A DNA stretch of 64,000 nucleotides from NCBI GenBank assembly GCA_029204225.1, contig CM055102.1, positions 62,843,272-62,907,271 of the forward strand. The letters are read 5' to 3'. Numbering within the stretch: the stretch's first letter is position 1; every line of letters begins with the position of its first letter. Positions 9,976-20,671 of this stretch are shown in pieces. A model generated the notes under the pieces. The model did not search any database and had not been told where the DNA came from. It saw nothing but the letters and a program-made list of their open reading frames with translations. The position numbers were made by a program, and so were the translations under genes. Origin of the DNA: Diphasiastrum complanatum (taxonomy: Eukaryota; Streptophyta; Lycopodiopsida; Lycopodiales; Lycopodiaceae).

Positions 9976-10664
9976 CAGCCCTAGTTGATGCCACTTTATT
10001 TCGTCAATTAGTTGGTTCGCTGATTTATCTCACAACTATTCGTCCTGACATAAGTTATGTTGTAAGCATTGTAAGTCAATTCATGGCTACTCGTAGAGAG
10101 ATTCATTGGAAAGCAGCGAAGAGAATTCTTCGTTATGTGAAGGGCAAATTAACCCATGGATTGTTGTATAAGGGACAACATACTTTACCAATTTTACAGG
10201 GCTTTGTTCATTCAGATTGGACAGGCTATATTGATGACAGGAGATCTACCACAGGTTATATATTTCATGTTGGTAATGGTGTAATTTCTTGGTCAAGTAA
10301 GAAAGAAGACACAGTTGCTCTTTCTACTACAGAAGCAGAATACAAAGCACTATGTTCAGCTACGTAGGAAGCAGTTTGGATAAGAAGAATATTGGAAGAC
10401 ATTGGAATTCCGTAGAATAAGCCTACTGTGATCATATGCGACAGTCAGAGTGCTATACAGCTAGCTAAAAATCCTGTATTTCATGCACGCAAGAAGCATA
10501 TAGAAATTAAGTATCATTTCATTAGAGAGAAGTTGTTATCTAATGAAATAGATATAGTGCATTGTAAGACAGAGACTCAGCTAGCCAATATATTTACTAA
10601 ACCTTTAAGTACTGATAAGTTTGAGTTTTTTAGAGAAAAGCTCTTTGTAAGAAAGATAAACTAG
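9976..10664 (+). pseudogene. Copia-A RT end and RNase H
   Basis: Resumes copia coding at the typical block ATLFRQLVGSLIYLTTIRPD (RT C-terminus), then the RNase H domain: HSDWTGYIDDRRSTTGYIF, ALSTTEAEYKAL, CDSQSAIQLAKNPVFHARKK, ending with IVHCKTETQLANIFTKPLS. RNase H removes the RNA template during reverse transcription. Two in-frame stops interrupt it (at 10365 and near 10412); the second open piece ends at 10664. The catalytic-type acidic residues (SDW, TEAEY, CDS) are visible. It sits immediately before the polypurine tract, as expected. Confidence 0.9.
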
Positions 10665-10678
10665 GGCTTAAGGGAGAG
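10665..10678 (+). other. Copia-A polypurine tract
   Basis: GGGCTTAAGGGAGAG-type purine-rich run directly upstream of the 3' LTR start TGCTAGAATAAG; it would prime plus-strand synthesis. Confidence 0.75.
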
Positions 10679-10977
10679 TGCTAGAATAAGTAAGTCCGAG
10701 TTTCTCTCACAATTCATGACTTTCCATGTTTAGCAGTGATTTTGAGCTTTTTACTGCCTTAGTGATAGTATGCATGTGTGTCAATTTAAAGGTACACGTA
10801 GTGTAAATTGGGATACAAGTCTCGTGACGGGGACCGAACTGCCATACCCCACAAAAATGAGACTATGTTCAGAAGTGTTCTCTTGGATTGGCGTGTGATC
10901 TCTCTTTATTGTTTATCTGATTGATGTTAGATTGCTTGCAAATTATCTGACTATACTGCCAGTAAGACCCTTGATAA
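10679..10977 (+). repeat. Copia-A 3' LTR
   Basis: Aligns with 208-543 with several small deletions. It is followed by aaaat, which repeats the bases before the 5' LTR, and then by unit C sequence. Confidence 0.75.
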
Positions 10978-12150
10978 AAATGAATATGACAGATGGTTGG
11001 ATTGAGAAAATCGAAGTAGCATTAATGTAATTGCATTGTCAAATCATGGTTTACAAAATTAACCAGAGTTAACTCTTAGCGCCAGATAGTTCAGTTGCCT
11101 TCACATATTCTGAGATTCATAGTTTAGTGTTTCAAATTTTGGCATACACATAATGAATGACACCATCGGGAAGCCATGCTCCTCATTTGACTTTGTGCTT
11201 CTCTTCAATGAGAAAGATGACAATGGATAATGGGTGCCAATGGATTCTGATGCATCCATCATCAAAGGGAACATTTCAAAAAGAAAAAAGGACAAAGCTA
11301 TCATTTCGATCTTATTTGAAGGCCAAAATTTTGGACTTTAGAACATCATCAAGAGGAAAATCTATTTTCAAAATTTTAGTCCAACATGTATATATGCATT
11401 CAAAGACAAATGTGCAAGGATTCAACTGTCATGATCACAAAAAAAAACAATTGTGAGTATCGATATTTTACAATACTTTGATTTTTTATCATTCCTTATC
11501 ATCTACTACTAAACCTGCCAATCTAATCATTATTCTCTTGCAAATTTATATCCATCCAATATAAATAAATGGGAGCCAAGTGGATCTCTTGCAAGTGTGT
11601 TAGATGTAGTACACACTAGAGGTAAAATTGCAAAAGATATTGCTAATTGTGAAATCTTCTTTTATGACACAATGAACATTTCTGATACAAAAGAAAATTT
11701 TGGACAAATAGTCCCAATTCCATTACCTAATTTTGGAAGTGATGAATGGATTGCTCCTGGTGCTTCTTTCGGAATCATTTCGTTGCAAGCTATATAATGA
11801 TATAAAAAATTCATTAAAGATAAGCACGGGTTCGAAAAAAGTCTGAATAAGTTGGTTTATTTCTTTGAATAGATTTGTGGATTTCTTTTCAAGTGTTAAT
11901 ATACACAAAACCCCCAACAATGTTTGTATGCAAAAATTTATCACATAGTTAATATATTATTTGAACTTATGGATGATAGACTGGGACAAAAAATCACATG
12001 GAAAAATAGAATGCAGAATTAAAATGTCTTCCATGTGCTTTCGCTATCAAATACAAGAGCAAATGTTGAGTGTATGCTTCCATTATCAAAGATGGAAAAA
12101 AATCAGAAGTAAATGGATGCCACTCGATCAAGACTTGGAAGCCAGTGGAC
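10978..12150 (+). repeat. Unit C, copy b: remnant of an unidentified multi-exon gene
   Basis: Continues the repeat interrupted at 207. Three coding-like blocks are separated by A/T-rich, intron-like spacers. 11240-11450 carries KDKAIISI and YFQNFSPTCIYAFKDKCARI. 11575-11797 carries EPSGSLASVLDVVHTRGKIA, FFYDTMNISD and SDEWIAPGASFG. 11960-12150 carries the DDRLGQK/DKKSHGKIECRI exon. Inverted copies at 54479-55555 and 58215-58900 preserve parts of the same blocks. The composition looks like a real protein rather than a TE polyprotein, but I cannot name it. The unit always ends at the family-B insertion point. Confidence 0.5.
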
Positions 12151-13520
12151 TGTTGGAGGGTTTGCGGATATAGACAACCCTAACGCTAATTAATAAGCGA
12201 GAGGGATTTGGCACCCTGCGTGTGTAGGTCCAAACCGATGGTCACATAGAGATTTAATAATTAGAAAGTCAATAAAAGGAATTTAGGCCTTTTTGCGAGA
12301 CTTTTAATGTCACGGACCTAGATGTCAAATTAGTGAATAAAGTTGGGGTTCCCACTAAATTTCAATTTCAAATTGGTTCCTTCCGATTTTTGACTAGGTT
12401 CCCACTCCTTTTTAAATATGAATAGTTAGGGAGGTAGAAATGGGCCAATAGGATTTTGAGGCCAAGGTCCCCCTCTCCACTATAAATAGGGGCGAATTCA
12501 AGTTGCTCCTCATGTTTTCATCTTCATTTCAATACAAACATATTGGTTCTCTTATGGAATGGACTTGTGAATGTCCTTGCTCTCTAACTCTATTCCTCCA
12601 TCTCTCATGTTTTGTTGTATTTGCTAATTGTTGGATCTAAATGTTATTAGAATTACTATTTCTTATGCTTTTGGTGAGAGAGAAAGAGTAAATTATTATC
12701 ATTATGGATCTTAGGAGTAATGGATGTAGTGTTAATCTTAGTGTTAATGGATGTTAGAGTTTGATGTGGACCTTTCATACATGCTGAAGTCTGAGATATG
12801 CTATCGCTCTCATGGGATCGAACCTCTGCGTGATGACTACCTTCATCTCCTTGATGCTTGGATCTTGGATTGAGGATAGGATAGGAAGTAATCCCACTAC
12901 AATTTTGGCACTGTTGGTGAGAATTTCTCATTTCGTTAAGTATTGAGGAAGTTACAAATTTTTGAAAATGTCAAAAAAATAAATTCTGTAACCTTGTCAT
13001 TAGCTTCAACAATGTCATTGCTAGCAGTTGCACCTATCTACAAGGATGAAAATCAACAAGCATTATCTTGAGATGCTTTTTTGGATGGTGTCGACTACCC
13101 ATTTGTTAGTAAACAAGGTTATCACGAATGGCCACCAGACATATATGGCTATTATTGAAAATTTGCATTTAAGCTTTGAGTTTGGTGTCCTGGGACCGCC
13201 ACCAGTTCTGGTGGGGGGATACTGTTAGAGGGTTTGCGGATATCGAGGCAACCCTAACCCTAGTTAATAAGTGAGAGAGATTTGGCACCATGCGTGTGTA
13301 TGTCTAACCCGATGGTCACATAGAGATCTGATAATTAGAAAGTCAATAAAGAGACTTTAGGCCTTTTTACAAAACTTTTAATATCGTAGGCCTAAATGTC
13401 AAGTTAGTGAATAAAGTTGGTGTTCCCACTAAATTTCAATTTCAAATTGGTTCCTTCCGATTTTTGACTGGGTTCCCACTCCTTTTTAAATATGAATAGT
13501 TAGGGAGGTAGAAATGGGCC

Positions 13521-13524
<4 letters not shown>
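12151..13524 (+). mobile_element. Family B short LTR retrotransposon, copy b
   Basis: 5' LTR 12151-12901 (TGTTGGAGGGTTTGCGG to CACTACA), primer site ATTTTGGCACTGTTG from 12902, internal ~320 bp, purine tract GTTCTGGTGGGGGGATAC (13205-13222), 3' LTR 13223-13524. The 3' LTR breaks off at 'gggccaataa', where a GA microsatellite and the right inverted arm begin. TATA box at 12481-12487. The short internal ORF is frameshifted after its start here. Confidence 0.8.

Positions 13525-13581
<57 letters not shown>
13525..13581 (-). repeat. (GA)n microsatellite
   Basis: About 28 GA units; counterpart of 3966-4041. Confidence 0.97.
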
Positions 13582-13583
<2 letters not shown>

Positions 13584-13950
13584 AAACTGCACTTACTTCC
13601 TCTTGACAAAGCAAGATTGAAACCTTTTGACCCTTTACTCGTACCCCAACAAGGTAAAATATAGCTGAAAAATAAAACACAATACTAGAAAGCACCATAA
13701 AGCATAACCACTTTCAAGACATCCAGCTGATACTTACCACCATCCAACAAAACAAAATCGCTCAAGTTAGTTTATTGAGGAAGATAGGTGTTATAGCTGA
13801 ACGATAGTTGTTATTCATGTCCAAAAGAAGCTATACTACTTAACAACTTTGAATAGCATTCTAAAACCTAGTCCAGTCTTCCCAAGCACATGACATTTTA
13901 GCGATAGGCCAAGACATTATATCAGCGTATCAGGACGAGTGTCATACTGA
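13582..13950 (-). repeat. Repeat H, copy 2
   Basis: Inverted counterpart of 3590-3965. Read on the minus strand it again ends at the CT tract. Confidence 0.65.
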
Positions 13951-14178
13951 TGATGAGCTTATGGGCAGTTGGTCCATATCAGTTCATTTTATGCCTAGAA
14001 GAGTATGAAAAGTTTTAACCGTTTAGAGTTTTACTTAGCCAAAAGACCTAGTGTGAACACGTGTGCTGGTATTAGAACAAATCCAAGCTATATTGACCCA
14101 AGTGACCCTTACGAAGTAAGGTATGTCACGCACTACTATCCATACTCCTAAGCATATCCATGCTTTTCAGTTGTATCT

Positions 14179-14182
<4 letters not shown>

Positions 14183-14249
<67 letters not shown>
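14183..14249 (-). repeat. (GA)n microsatellite
   Basis: About 33 GA units; counterpart of 3279-3363. Confidence 0.97.
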
Positions 14250-14250
<1 letters not shown>

Positions 14251-14439
14251 CCACCAACCGTAGCCACAGCTAGCAAAGTCTCTCAAGGGGTAGTTAGCAC
14301 CCCTGAGATGGAGTTCTAACTGCCCACCAAAAGAAATTTAGATTTTTTGGTAAATTAAATTTGAGTCCAAGGAACAAATTGTGTAGGAATAGGTTGTTTA
14401 TAATCTCATACAATCTTCCTCTCATGAAGCCATTACTTT

Positions 14440-14929
14440 AAAAAGCAAGAACAATGTTTCTGACCACATCCATAAAGGTATCTTGTTCACTACAACAGTA
14501 CATGACAACAATAATTTGAGCTACAATAATTTTACGAGTTCATAATCGACCTTTTGGCAATTAAGTGTATATATAGGAAAAACAAAAACGAAAGTACCCT
14601 TCGCTTGTCAAATTTTTTCATATGAAACTTACTTGATAAAAATCAAAGGTAGTGGTAAAATTTAAAAAATTGACCGTATTATCCGAAGCGTCTTCATTTT
14701 CTATGGTGAGGTACTCCAAGGGATAGATCCTTAAGGCATTATCATCAACACGAGGTTGCTCCTTGTCTAGAAATACATGAGCATCTGTGTTGTTTATGAA
14801 ACAAACATCATCAATATAGCAAAAAGTATGCTTGAAGGCATGTAGGTATTCCACCTTTCCAAGTCTGACAAGTCTTTTCATAAAATGTAATTCAAAGAAT
14901 GACAGATACCAGTTATACCATGCCCACAT
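14440..14929 (-). pseudogene. Second copy of the YIDD-type RT fragment
   Basis: Minus-strand frame 14929-14618 repeats FCYIDDVCFIN, YPLEYLTIENE and FLNF; KKFDKR follows at about 14605 after a frame change. It belongs to the inverted arm and has the same limits as 2640-3170, so the fusion to copia predates the duplication. Confidence 0.5.
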
Positions 14930-16450
14930 AGACCAGAGTGTATTAACTCAAGCACTTGTTTTGCCCTTGTTGCTCCTTCTTTGTTCAACTTCTTTCTGTA
15001 TAACTTGTCTGGCACGCACTCCTTGCAAATGGACTCTTCCTTGTCATCCAAACTAGGTAAACATGCTACCATCTTGAGCTTACGAAGTAATGTCAAGCTC
15101 TTGAAGTTCAAATGCCCCATACGTCTATGCCATAAATTACTTTGTGATATAGATGTAGATTCTAACACATTGCACTTCATAACAACAACATTTAACTTGT
15201 ACAAACCACAAGTTTTATCCCTAAAGCCGTCAACAATCACCTTGAAATCCCGTTTCACATCCTTGATCTGGCATTTCTTGTCATTGAACTCCACCTTCAG
15301 CTTATGATCTGTCATTGTACCAACAGATAAAAAACTCTTCTAAAGGTCAAGAACATACAACACATTTTCAATTACTTTCACATGTCCATCAGGAAATTGA
15401 ATAGCCACTGCACCAACTCCGTGAATTTGACACTCGTCGTCGTTCGCCTGCGCAACTCTATCTCCATCATCAGTAAGCTCCAGATTTTTAAAGCACGATT
15501 TGTTGCCAGTCATGTGTCTCGTTGCTCCTGAATCCACGTACCAATGTGTATGATCAATGAAATGTTGCGATGCTAATGCTATCACAAATGTCGTGCCTTG
15601 AACTTCGTTATCGCTATCATTCTCTTCTTCGACAAAATTGGTCAACTGCTTCACTTTGCCCCTCTTAATATCCACCTTCTTGCGACAATCTCTTGCCCAA
15701 TGTCCAGACTTTTGGCAATAGAAATAGCTACCTTTCTTCTTCTTGTCTGATGTGGATCCTTGATTGTCATCCTCCACATCTGACTTCTTGGGTTGCTTCT
15801 TGTATATATGCTTCCCTTTGGCTAGCATTACTTGATCTTCCAATGTGGGGAAGTTGAGTTTTTACCACTTCACACCTTTGTTCCTCCTGTAGGATGATGC
15901 CATGAAGATTTTCAAATGTTGGTAGTCTCTCCCTCGAAGCAATGCCACTTGCAAACATTTGGAATTTTTCATATAGACAATTTATAGCTATGTGAACCAG
16001 CTCAACATCTCCTATTGGCTCTCCAATAGCTGTCAACTGGTCTCGTAACTTCTTTATTCGTGTGAAATAGGACCCTATGCCCTCATTCTCCTCCATGCAA
16101 ACACTTACGAGTTTGGTCCTCATAAACATCATTCGAGAGGTGTTCATCATTTGAAACTGCATTTTGAGTGCATCCCAAGCGCCTTTTGCTGATACAACTT
16201 CACTAATGTGGGCAATGACATGATCTTTCACTAATAAGTTTATCAAGAATAAGGCCTTCTGCGCCCTTTTGTCAAATGCATGAATATCAGCTGGAGTTGT
16301 AGCTGGCCGTTGTTCCACCCCAGCGACAATGTCCCGACACAGCTCCTTTTCCATGAAAATACTCTTCATTTTGAATTTCCAAATGCTATAATTGGATACC
16401 CCGTCCAATCTACTAGCTTCTCCAAGCATAGATTCTCTCAATCCTGCCAC
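14878..16450 (-). pseudogene. Copia-A-type gag, protease and GAG-pre-integrase, inverted copy
   Basis: Better preserved than the plus-strand copy. 16450-15767 is an open Gag frame of 227 residues (LDGVSNYSIWKFKMKSIF near its start). 15843-15340 carries the zinc knuckle YFYCQKSGHWARDC and the protease WYVDSGATRHMTG. 15315-14878 carries LWHRRMGHLNF. One frameshift between gag and the zinc knuckle and one stop after the protease separate the pieces. Integrase, RT and RNase H are absent because the duplicated arm ends within the pre-integrase region. Confidence 0.85.
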
Positions 16451-16675
16451 TTCACCAAAAATTGCTCCTGTAGCGCTTTAATGAGGCCCAATGACAAGCT
16501 TATAGAGCAATTTAGACTTCTAAAAGTCAACTTTAAGGTCTGACCAAAAAAGTTTCAGGACCTCCCGCCGCTCTTTAGCCAAATCGGTGTCATCCTTCGA
16601 AATGCCCTTCATCAACAACTCCTAACTACTCGCCCACTGGAATGGTGAAAAGACTTTTGGCGCGCTCCAAACACC

Positions 16676-17896
16676 CATGAATAATATTGAAATAAGGAGC
16701 ATAGGCAACAACATCTATAGCATGGTGCTCAAGAACACGAGTAGCATCAAAGTGCTCAACAACAATATCAAAGCATACAACAAACATCGGCAATAGTAGC
16801 AAGACATACTATATCACTATCAAAGCATGGAACAATATTATGGCATGCAAAAACATCGGTTGCACCATCAAAGCATGCAATGACATCATCAATAGTATCA
16901 TAGCATGCTATATCAGTATCAAGGACCACCACCAGGCTGACTAGTAGAAGAAGATGGGAATCCAAATGGAGGGGGAGTCCCAAATGAAGGAAAGACAAAA
17001 GCTTTTCCAAGACGATGAGACTGTAAAAAATGAGTTTGTAGCTGCATACTAGCAAAGCCAATGATAATTGTATCGAAGCGAAGAATGAGGCCAGAAAGGC
17101 TATCATCCATGCACCGAAACTGGTCGAATAAGTGTTCCTAAGCAATCTCACTCGGGGTAGGTGAATGTGCCATAATGATAGTGGAAGGAATAGATGAAAA
17201 CTTGAGGGAGTGGACTCTTGTCATCACCCCAAATTAGTCTATTAAAATCACTATTATCACAACTAACAAAAGACAGTAAGCAACAAATGAAATGACTAGA
17301 AAGAGAGAAAAAAAAAGTAAAAGTGAAGGCTGTAAAAATGTGTTGGACAGCTAGGAGTCAAATGACAAATTGAGATGACAAACAAAAATGGAATTGAAAA
17401 ATTTTTGGATGGTGATGGGCGCTGGACAGCCTTCGAGATAATTGCAGAAGATGGCTGCAAATGGTAAAAGTTTGGATGAAAGTGACAAGTCGGAAGGCAG
17501 GGACAACGATGGATAAGAAATAGAATAAGACAGGGGCAACAAGGAGATCAAAGCAGAGGCAGGGGCAATGATGGGCAGCAAGGAGAGAAAGGAAGAAGCA
17601 GCGTTGGGCAACGAGGAAGTGAAGAAGCAAAGCAGGGGGAGCACTGGCCAGCAAGGAGGACAAGGGGCAGCGATGGAGGAGGGCTGACAGGGTAGCAATG
17701 GAGCTGTAGGGGTAGCGATGGAGTAGGGCAATAGGGCAGCGATGCAGCTGTAGGGGTAGTGATTGAGGAGCGGGACAAGGCAACGATGGAGCATGGAAAT
17801 AGGACAACGATGGGACTATAGGGGTAACGATGGAGGAGTAGGGCAGGGCAACGATGGAGGTGAGGTAAAAAAATTCCCAAGATTATGCCCTGGAAA
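16676..17896 (-). other. Unassigned retroelement interior, minus strand, with degenerate minisatellite
   Basis: Lies downstream, on the minus strand, of a copia-like primer site at 17897-17910, so it may be the interior of another LTR element. A minus frame at 17110-16919 reads LSGLILRFDTIIIGFASMQL and later GFPSSSTSQPGGGP, but no domain is recognised. 17540-17860 is a degenerate tandem array built on 'gcgatggagcatgg'/'ggggtagcgatggag'-like units; the long Pro/Leu/Ser-rich open frames there come from the repeat and are not genes. Confidence 0.4.
17540..17860. repeat. Degenerate minisatellite (GGGGTAGCGATGGAG-like units)
   Basis: Repeated 'agcgatggag' and 'gggcaacgatgg' motifs at irregular spacing of roughly 25-50 bases. 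Confidence 0.6.
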
Positions 17897-18290
17897 GGAC
17901 TTTGATACCAAGTTACGGAAGAAACCACAATTGATCTAGAGCTAAGCTATGAAAGCAGCACATAAGCAAGACTTAAGCTATGAAAGCTGCACATAGGCAT
18001 AGACTTAACCCTAGAAAGCATGAAAGAGAGAAATTAAGGAGACTAAAGAGAGAGATCAATATCATCAGCTGAATAACAAATGACACAGTTTTTTTACTTA
18101 TAGCCAAGAGGAAGCCCTAAAAGAAAGCTTCCGGTGGCTAGGACCCAACTGGGAGGGATAATAGTGCGTCCTCCAAGAAGGCCCCCACTCTCCAGTAATA
18201 TGTCCAAATGGCCTAATAATGAATAATAAAGCCAAAGTCCAACCATATAGTCTAAGTGTCACTAATGAATAAATATTTAGATAGCATGAT
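17897..18290 (-). repeat. Probable copia 5' LTR end and primer site
   Basis: GGACTTTGATACCA at 17897-17910 is the reverse complement of TGGTATCAAAGTCC, a variant of the initiator-tRNA-Met primer site. The adjoining 17911-18290, read on the minus strand, is LTR-like with a TATA-type 'ctataagt' and a CT-rich leader. No partner LTR is seen, so the outer end is uncertain. Confidence 0.45.
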
Positions 18291-18349
18291 TCTTATCTTC
18301 TGATATTTAGATAGCATGATTTTTATCTTCCGATTATTGTATGATTCTC

Positions 18350-20295
18350 GTGTTTTAATTTATAAATAGTACTATTCTTATACATTGTCACTTATATGAT
18401 TCTTTTGCATCTTGGTGCAGGCTCTAAATGCACATCTATCTCTTCTTTTGTTATCACATGTATGAAAGTCCCACTTTAATATGCATTAAAGTTCTGTAGT
18501 CAATTTTCTTTTTTACTTCATTTCAATATATTAGGGTTTATTGTAATGTATTGTATGTTTATGAATGTAGTAATCATGTCGGGTCAGGCAGTGGTGAAAT
18601 CTCAGGAGATTATGTTTCAACTTTGTATGCATCATTAACTCTTGAGCAGAAAGCACAACTATTAGGTATGCTTAGATAAGAGTGGTTTCTCAAAAGCGGC
18701 CGCGGCTCCTGCCCCTACTGAAGAGTCTTCCACAAATCCTTACTATGACGTGGATCCTGTCGATAACATAATTGCCAACAGAAAAGAGAGGGTGGTTTTG
18801 ATGAGAAGGAAATTCATAAGCATATGAGCTTACGGATTAGGCATCGTCTTGATATGGCACGACAAGCTTATAGGGACATGCAATCCAAGCCCTCCTTGTG
18901 TTCGATAAATGATTGAAACCATGTAAAAGTGGATGAATGAACACCAGATAAATACAAGATTCAAAAAGATGTCGCAATTGCTAGGATGCATGGGATAGGC
19001 AATCGGCTCGAGCGGAAAGGCAGGATTGTAAAAAAGCATGATAAGTGAACCTAAACTACTCTTATAGTTTATCTTTGATTTCATATGCTTTTATTTTGTA
19101 ATATGCATTATGACTAGCTGCTCCAACTTAGCCCTAAATTAATTTCAACTTAAATTGAATGCATGGATACTTTGCAAACTATGGACGTTTGCCAACTAAG
19201 GAGGAGTACGACTTTGTCTTCAGGGAATCATATGAGTCTTTAGTCGACAAACTAAAGAACGAGGATCATCCTCCAAATGTAAGTACTAGTTTTTGTATTC
19301 ATACTAATTATATTTAATTTAGTACAATCGAGCATTAAATATCAATGTAATTTAGTTGATGCGGTTTTTAGTTGATGTACATGTTAGATCTAGAGATCTA
19401 GAGATTCATGCAAAATTATAGCACCAATTTTGTAATACATTGATTGATATTACAAACATATGATCATTACAAATGATCGTGCTATATTACCATTGCTTTT
19501 ATATGTGCAGTGTTCTTTTTTCAAAAATTGCAATGCCAAATTTCGAGATGTGGATTGACGTAATAACTAACTAAGAATTCAAAGCCATGTGCAATGTCGG
19601 ATTTCAAAACAAGAATCAATGTCATATATAGAAATCTAAATGAAATTTATGATGTGCATAAAGCAATGCAATAAAGTATTGTCATTCATAATGCACATGA
19701 CGTAATGCAATAAATATAGGAATGAAAAGTAATCTATGTGTATTAAGTAATTTAGGAATGAAAAGTACCTCATGCTTAGCTTGTTATTTGATCCAAATGT
19801 TGAATGCAACTCAAAAATATTGTTTCAAAAACAATTCATGAACATTGCTTCTCCAAGAACAGCCCGATAAAAATGCGCGCGCTATTTTTTATGCATTTTT
19901 TATTTATTTATAACCTATTCAGGGACGTCGCGATCGAACATTAAAATGCGTCGGACACAGGTCGGATAGATGGTGGACACACGTTGGACATTTTATGGGA
20001 TGGTTTTGTTAGTAGACGTCAGATTCCGACATCTTTCTGGGACGTCGGAATCTGACATTCATGTAGACGTCGCATGGATGTCGTGGACATCCGTCAGACA
20101 ATTTTTGGATTTGTTCTGTTTCAACAGACGTCGAATTTTGACATCCCAATGTTCTCGTCAAAATCCAGCAGCCACGTCAGATTGGATGTGACATGTTTGG
20201 ACGTTGCATTCTGACATCCATGTCGGACGTCCACGTTGGACGTCGGACTCTGACGTCCATGTCGGACCCGATGTCAACCACTGGGACCTGAGGTC
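18350..20295 (+). mobile_element. Block X1: transposon-like repeat with palindromic array
   Basis: Matches 35172-37336 over its length, apart from a deletion around 18790. It contains short coding-like pieces: MSGQAVVKSQEIMF at 18576, EESSTNPYYDVDP near 18720, and a basic region near 18830-19040. A later block at 19185-19280 reads DYGRLPTK/EEYDFVFRESYESL-like. The pattern could be a degraded plant DNA-transposon ORF of the Ptta/En-Spm type, but this is a weak guess. It ends in a GACGTC array. No terminal inverted repeats were identified. Confidence 0.4.
19921..20295. repeat. GACGTC-rich palindromic array, copy 1
   Basis: At least seven GACGTC sites and many variants (gacatc, gacgtt) occur in ~375 bp, in both orientations, with recurring cores such as GGACGTCGGA and TCTGACGTCC. 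Dense short palindromes are a feature of the subterminal regions of some DNA transposons, where transposase binds. GACGTC is also a bZIP site core. Confidence 0.75.
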
Positions 20296-20324
20296 CGGGG
20301 AGTTGACAACTTATGTAAGCTGGA

Positions 20325-20671
20325 CTCTGACGTGTTTTATACATTTCAGATTCCGACGACCTCATTGCAACGTGTTTTTCTGACGTCCGCGACAAATTTC
20401 TTCTTAAAAAAAAGAGTGCGATTCACGTTGCAAGACACGTGGCAAATTGCGGCAGGTGTTGTAGTGAAGGCCATCAACAACAAAAACTCTAAGGATTCTT
20501 GGTCAGGTACAAAACCAATTGTAGATCATCTAAGGATCTTCAGGTGTGTAAGCTATTCACAAATCCCATAAAACAAAGGAAGAAATTTGACCACACTATT
20601 ACCAAGTGCATATTTCCTGAATATCTATTAGATTATAAGACTTACAATGTCTATGAACTAGAAGTTGGTAA
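20325..20671 (+). pseudogene. Copia D, integrase-end fragment (left of Copia-2)
   Basis: 20450-20671 reads with one frame change as integrase C-terminus and linker: KPIVDHLRIFRCVSYSQIP, KKFDHTITKCIFPEYLLDY, YNVYELEVG. The frame resumes beyond Copia-2 at 30623 with KTFVSRDVVFLEDKF, giving the usual copia linker. Copia-2 therefore inserted into this element. Integrase core and everything upstream are missing. Confidence 0.7.

Larger units (their letters stand above)
208..10977 (+). mobile_element. Copia-A: nested, defective Ty1/copia LTR retrotransposon
   Basis: A 5' LTR (208-543) and a related 3' LTR (10679-10977) bracket gag and protease at the left and RNase H at the right, all on the plus strand in copia order. 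The flanks carry an apparent 5-bp duplication, aaaat (203-207 and 10978-10982), and the inverted copy at ~55540 shows the same target with a single aaaat and no insertion. The interior from ~2640 to ~9975 is foreign material: an RT fragment, microsatellites, gypsy gag pieces and a family-B LTR element. Integrase and most of RT are gone, so the element cannot move on its own. The LTR does not end in a canonical CA, so its right boundary rests on the empty-site comparison. Confidence 0.75.
13440..16675 (-). repeat. Right arm of large inverted duplication
   Basis: Reverse complement of 851-4118. The order mirrors the left arm: LTR-B fragment, microsatellite, repeat H, second microsatellite, YIDD RT fragment, copia GAG-pre-integrase, protease, zinc knuckle, gag. 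The outer boundary is sharp: 'gtgtttggagtgcgcc' at 851 pairs with the sequence ending at 16675. The arms are similar over nearly their whole length apart from tract lengths and scattered indels. Confidence 0.85.

Noticed and set aside
17351-17928. Three overlapping minus-strand frames of 126-149 codons
   Set aside because: They overlap in different frames over a degenerate minisatellite and consist of Pro/Leu/Ser/Ala repeats, so they are products of the repeat.
19921-20295. CRISPR array
   Set aside because: Repeats are short, irregularly spaced, in both orientations, without unique spacers; the genome is a plant's.
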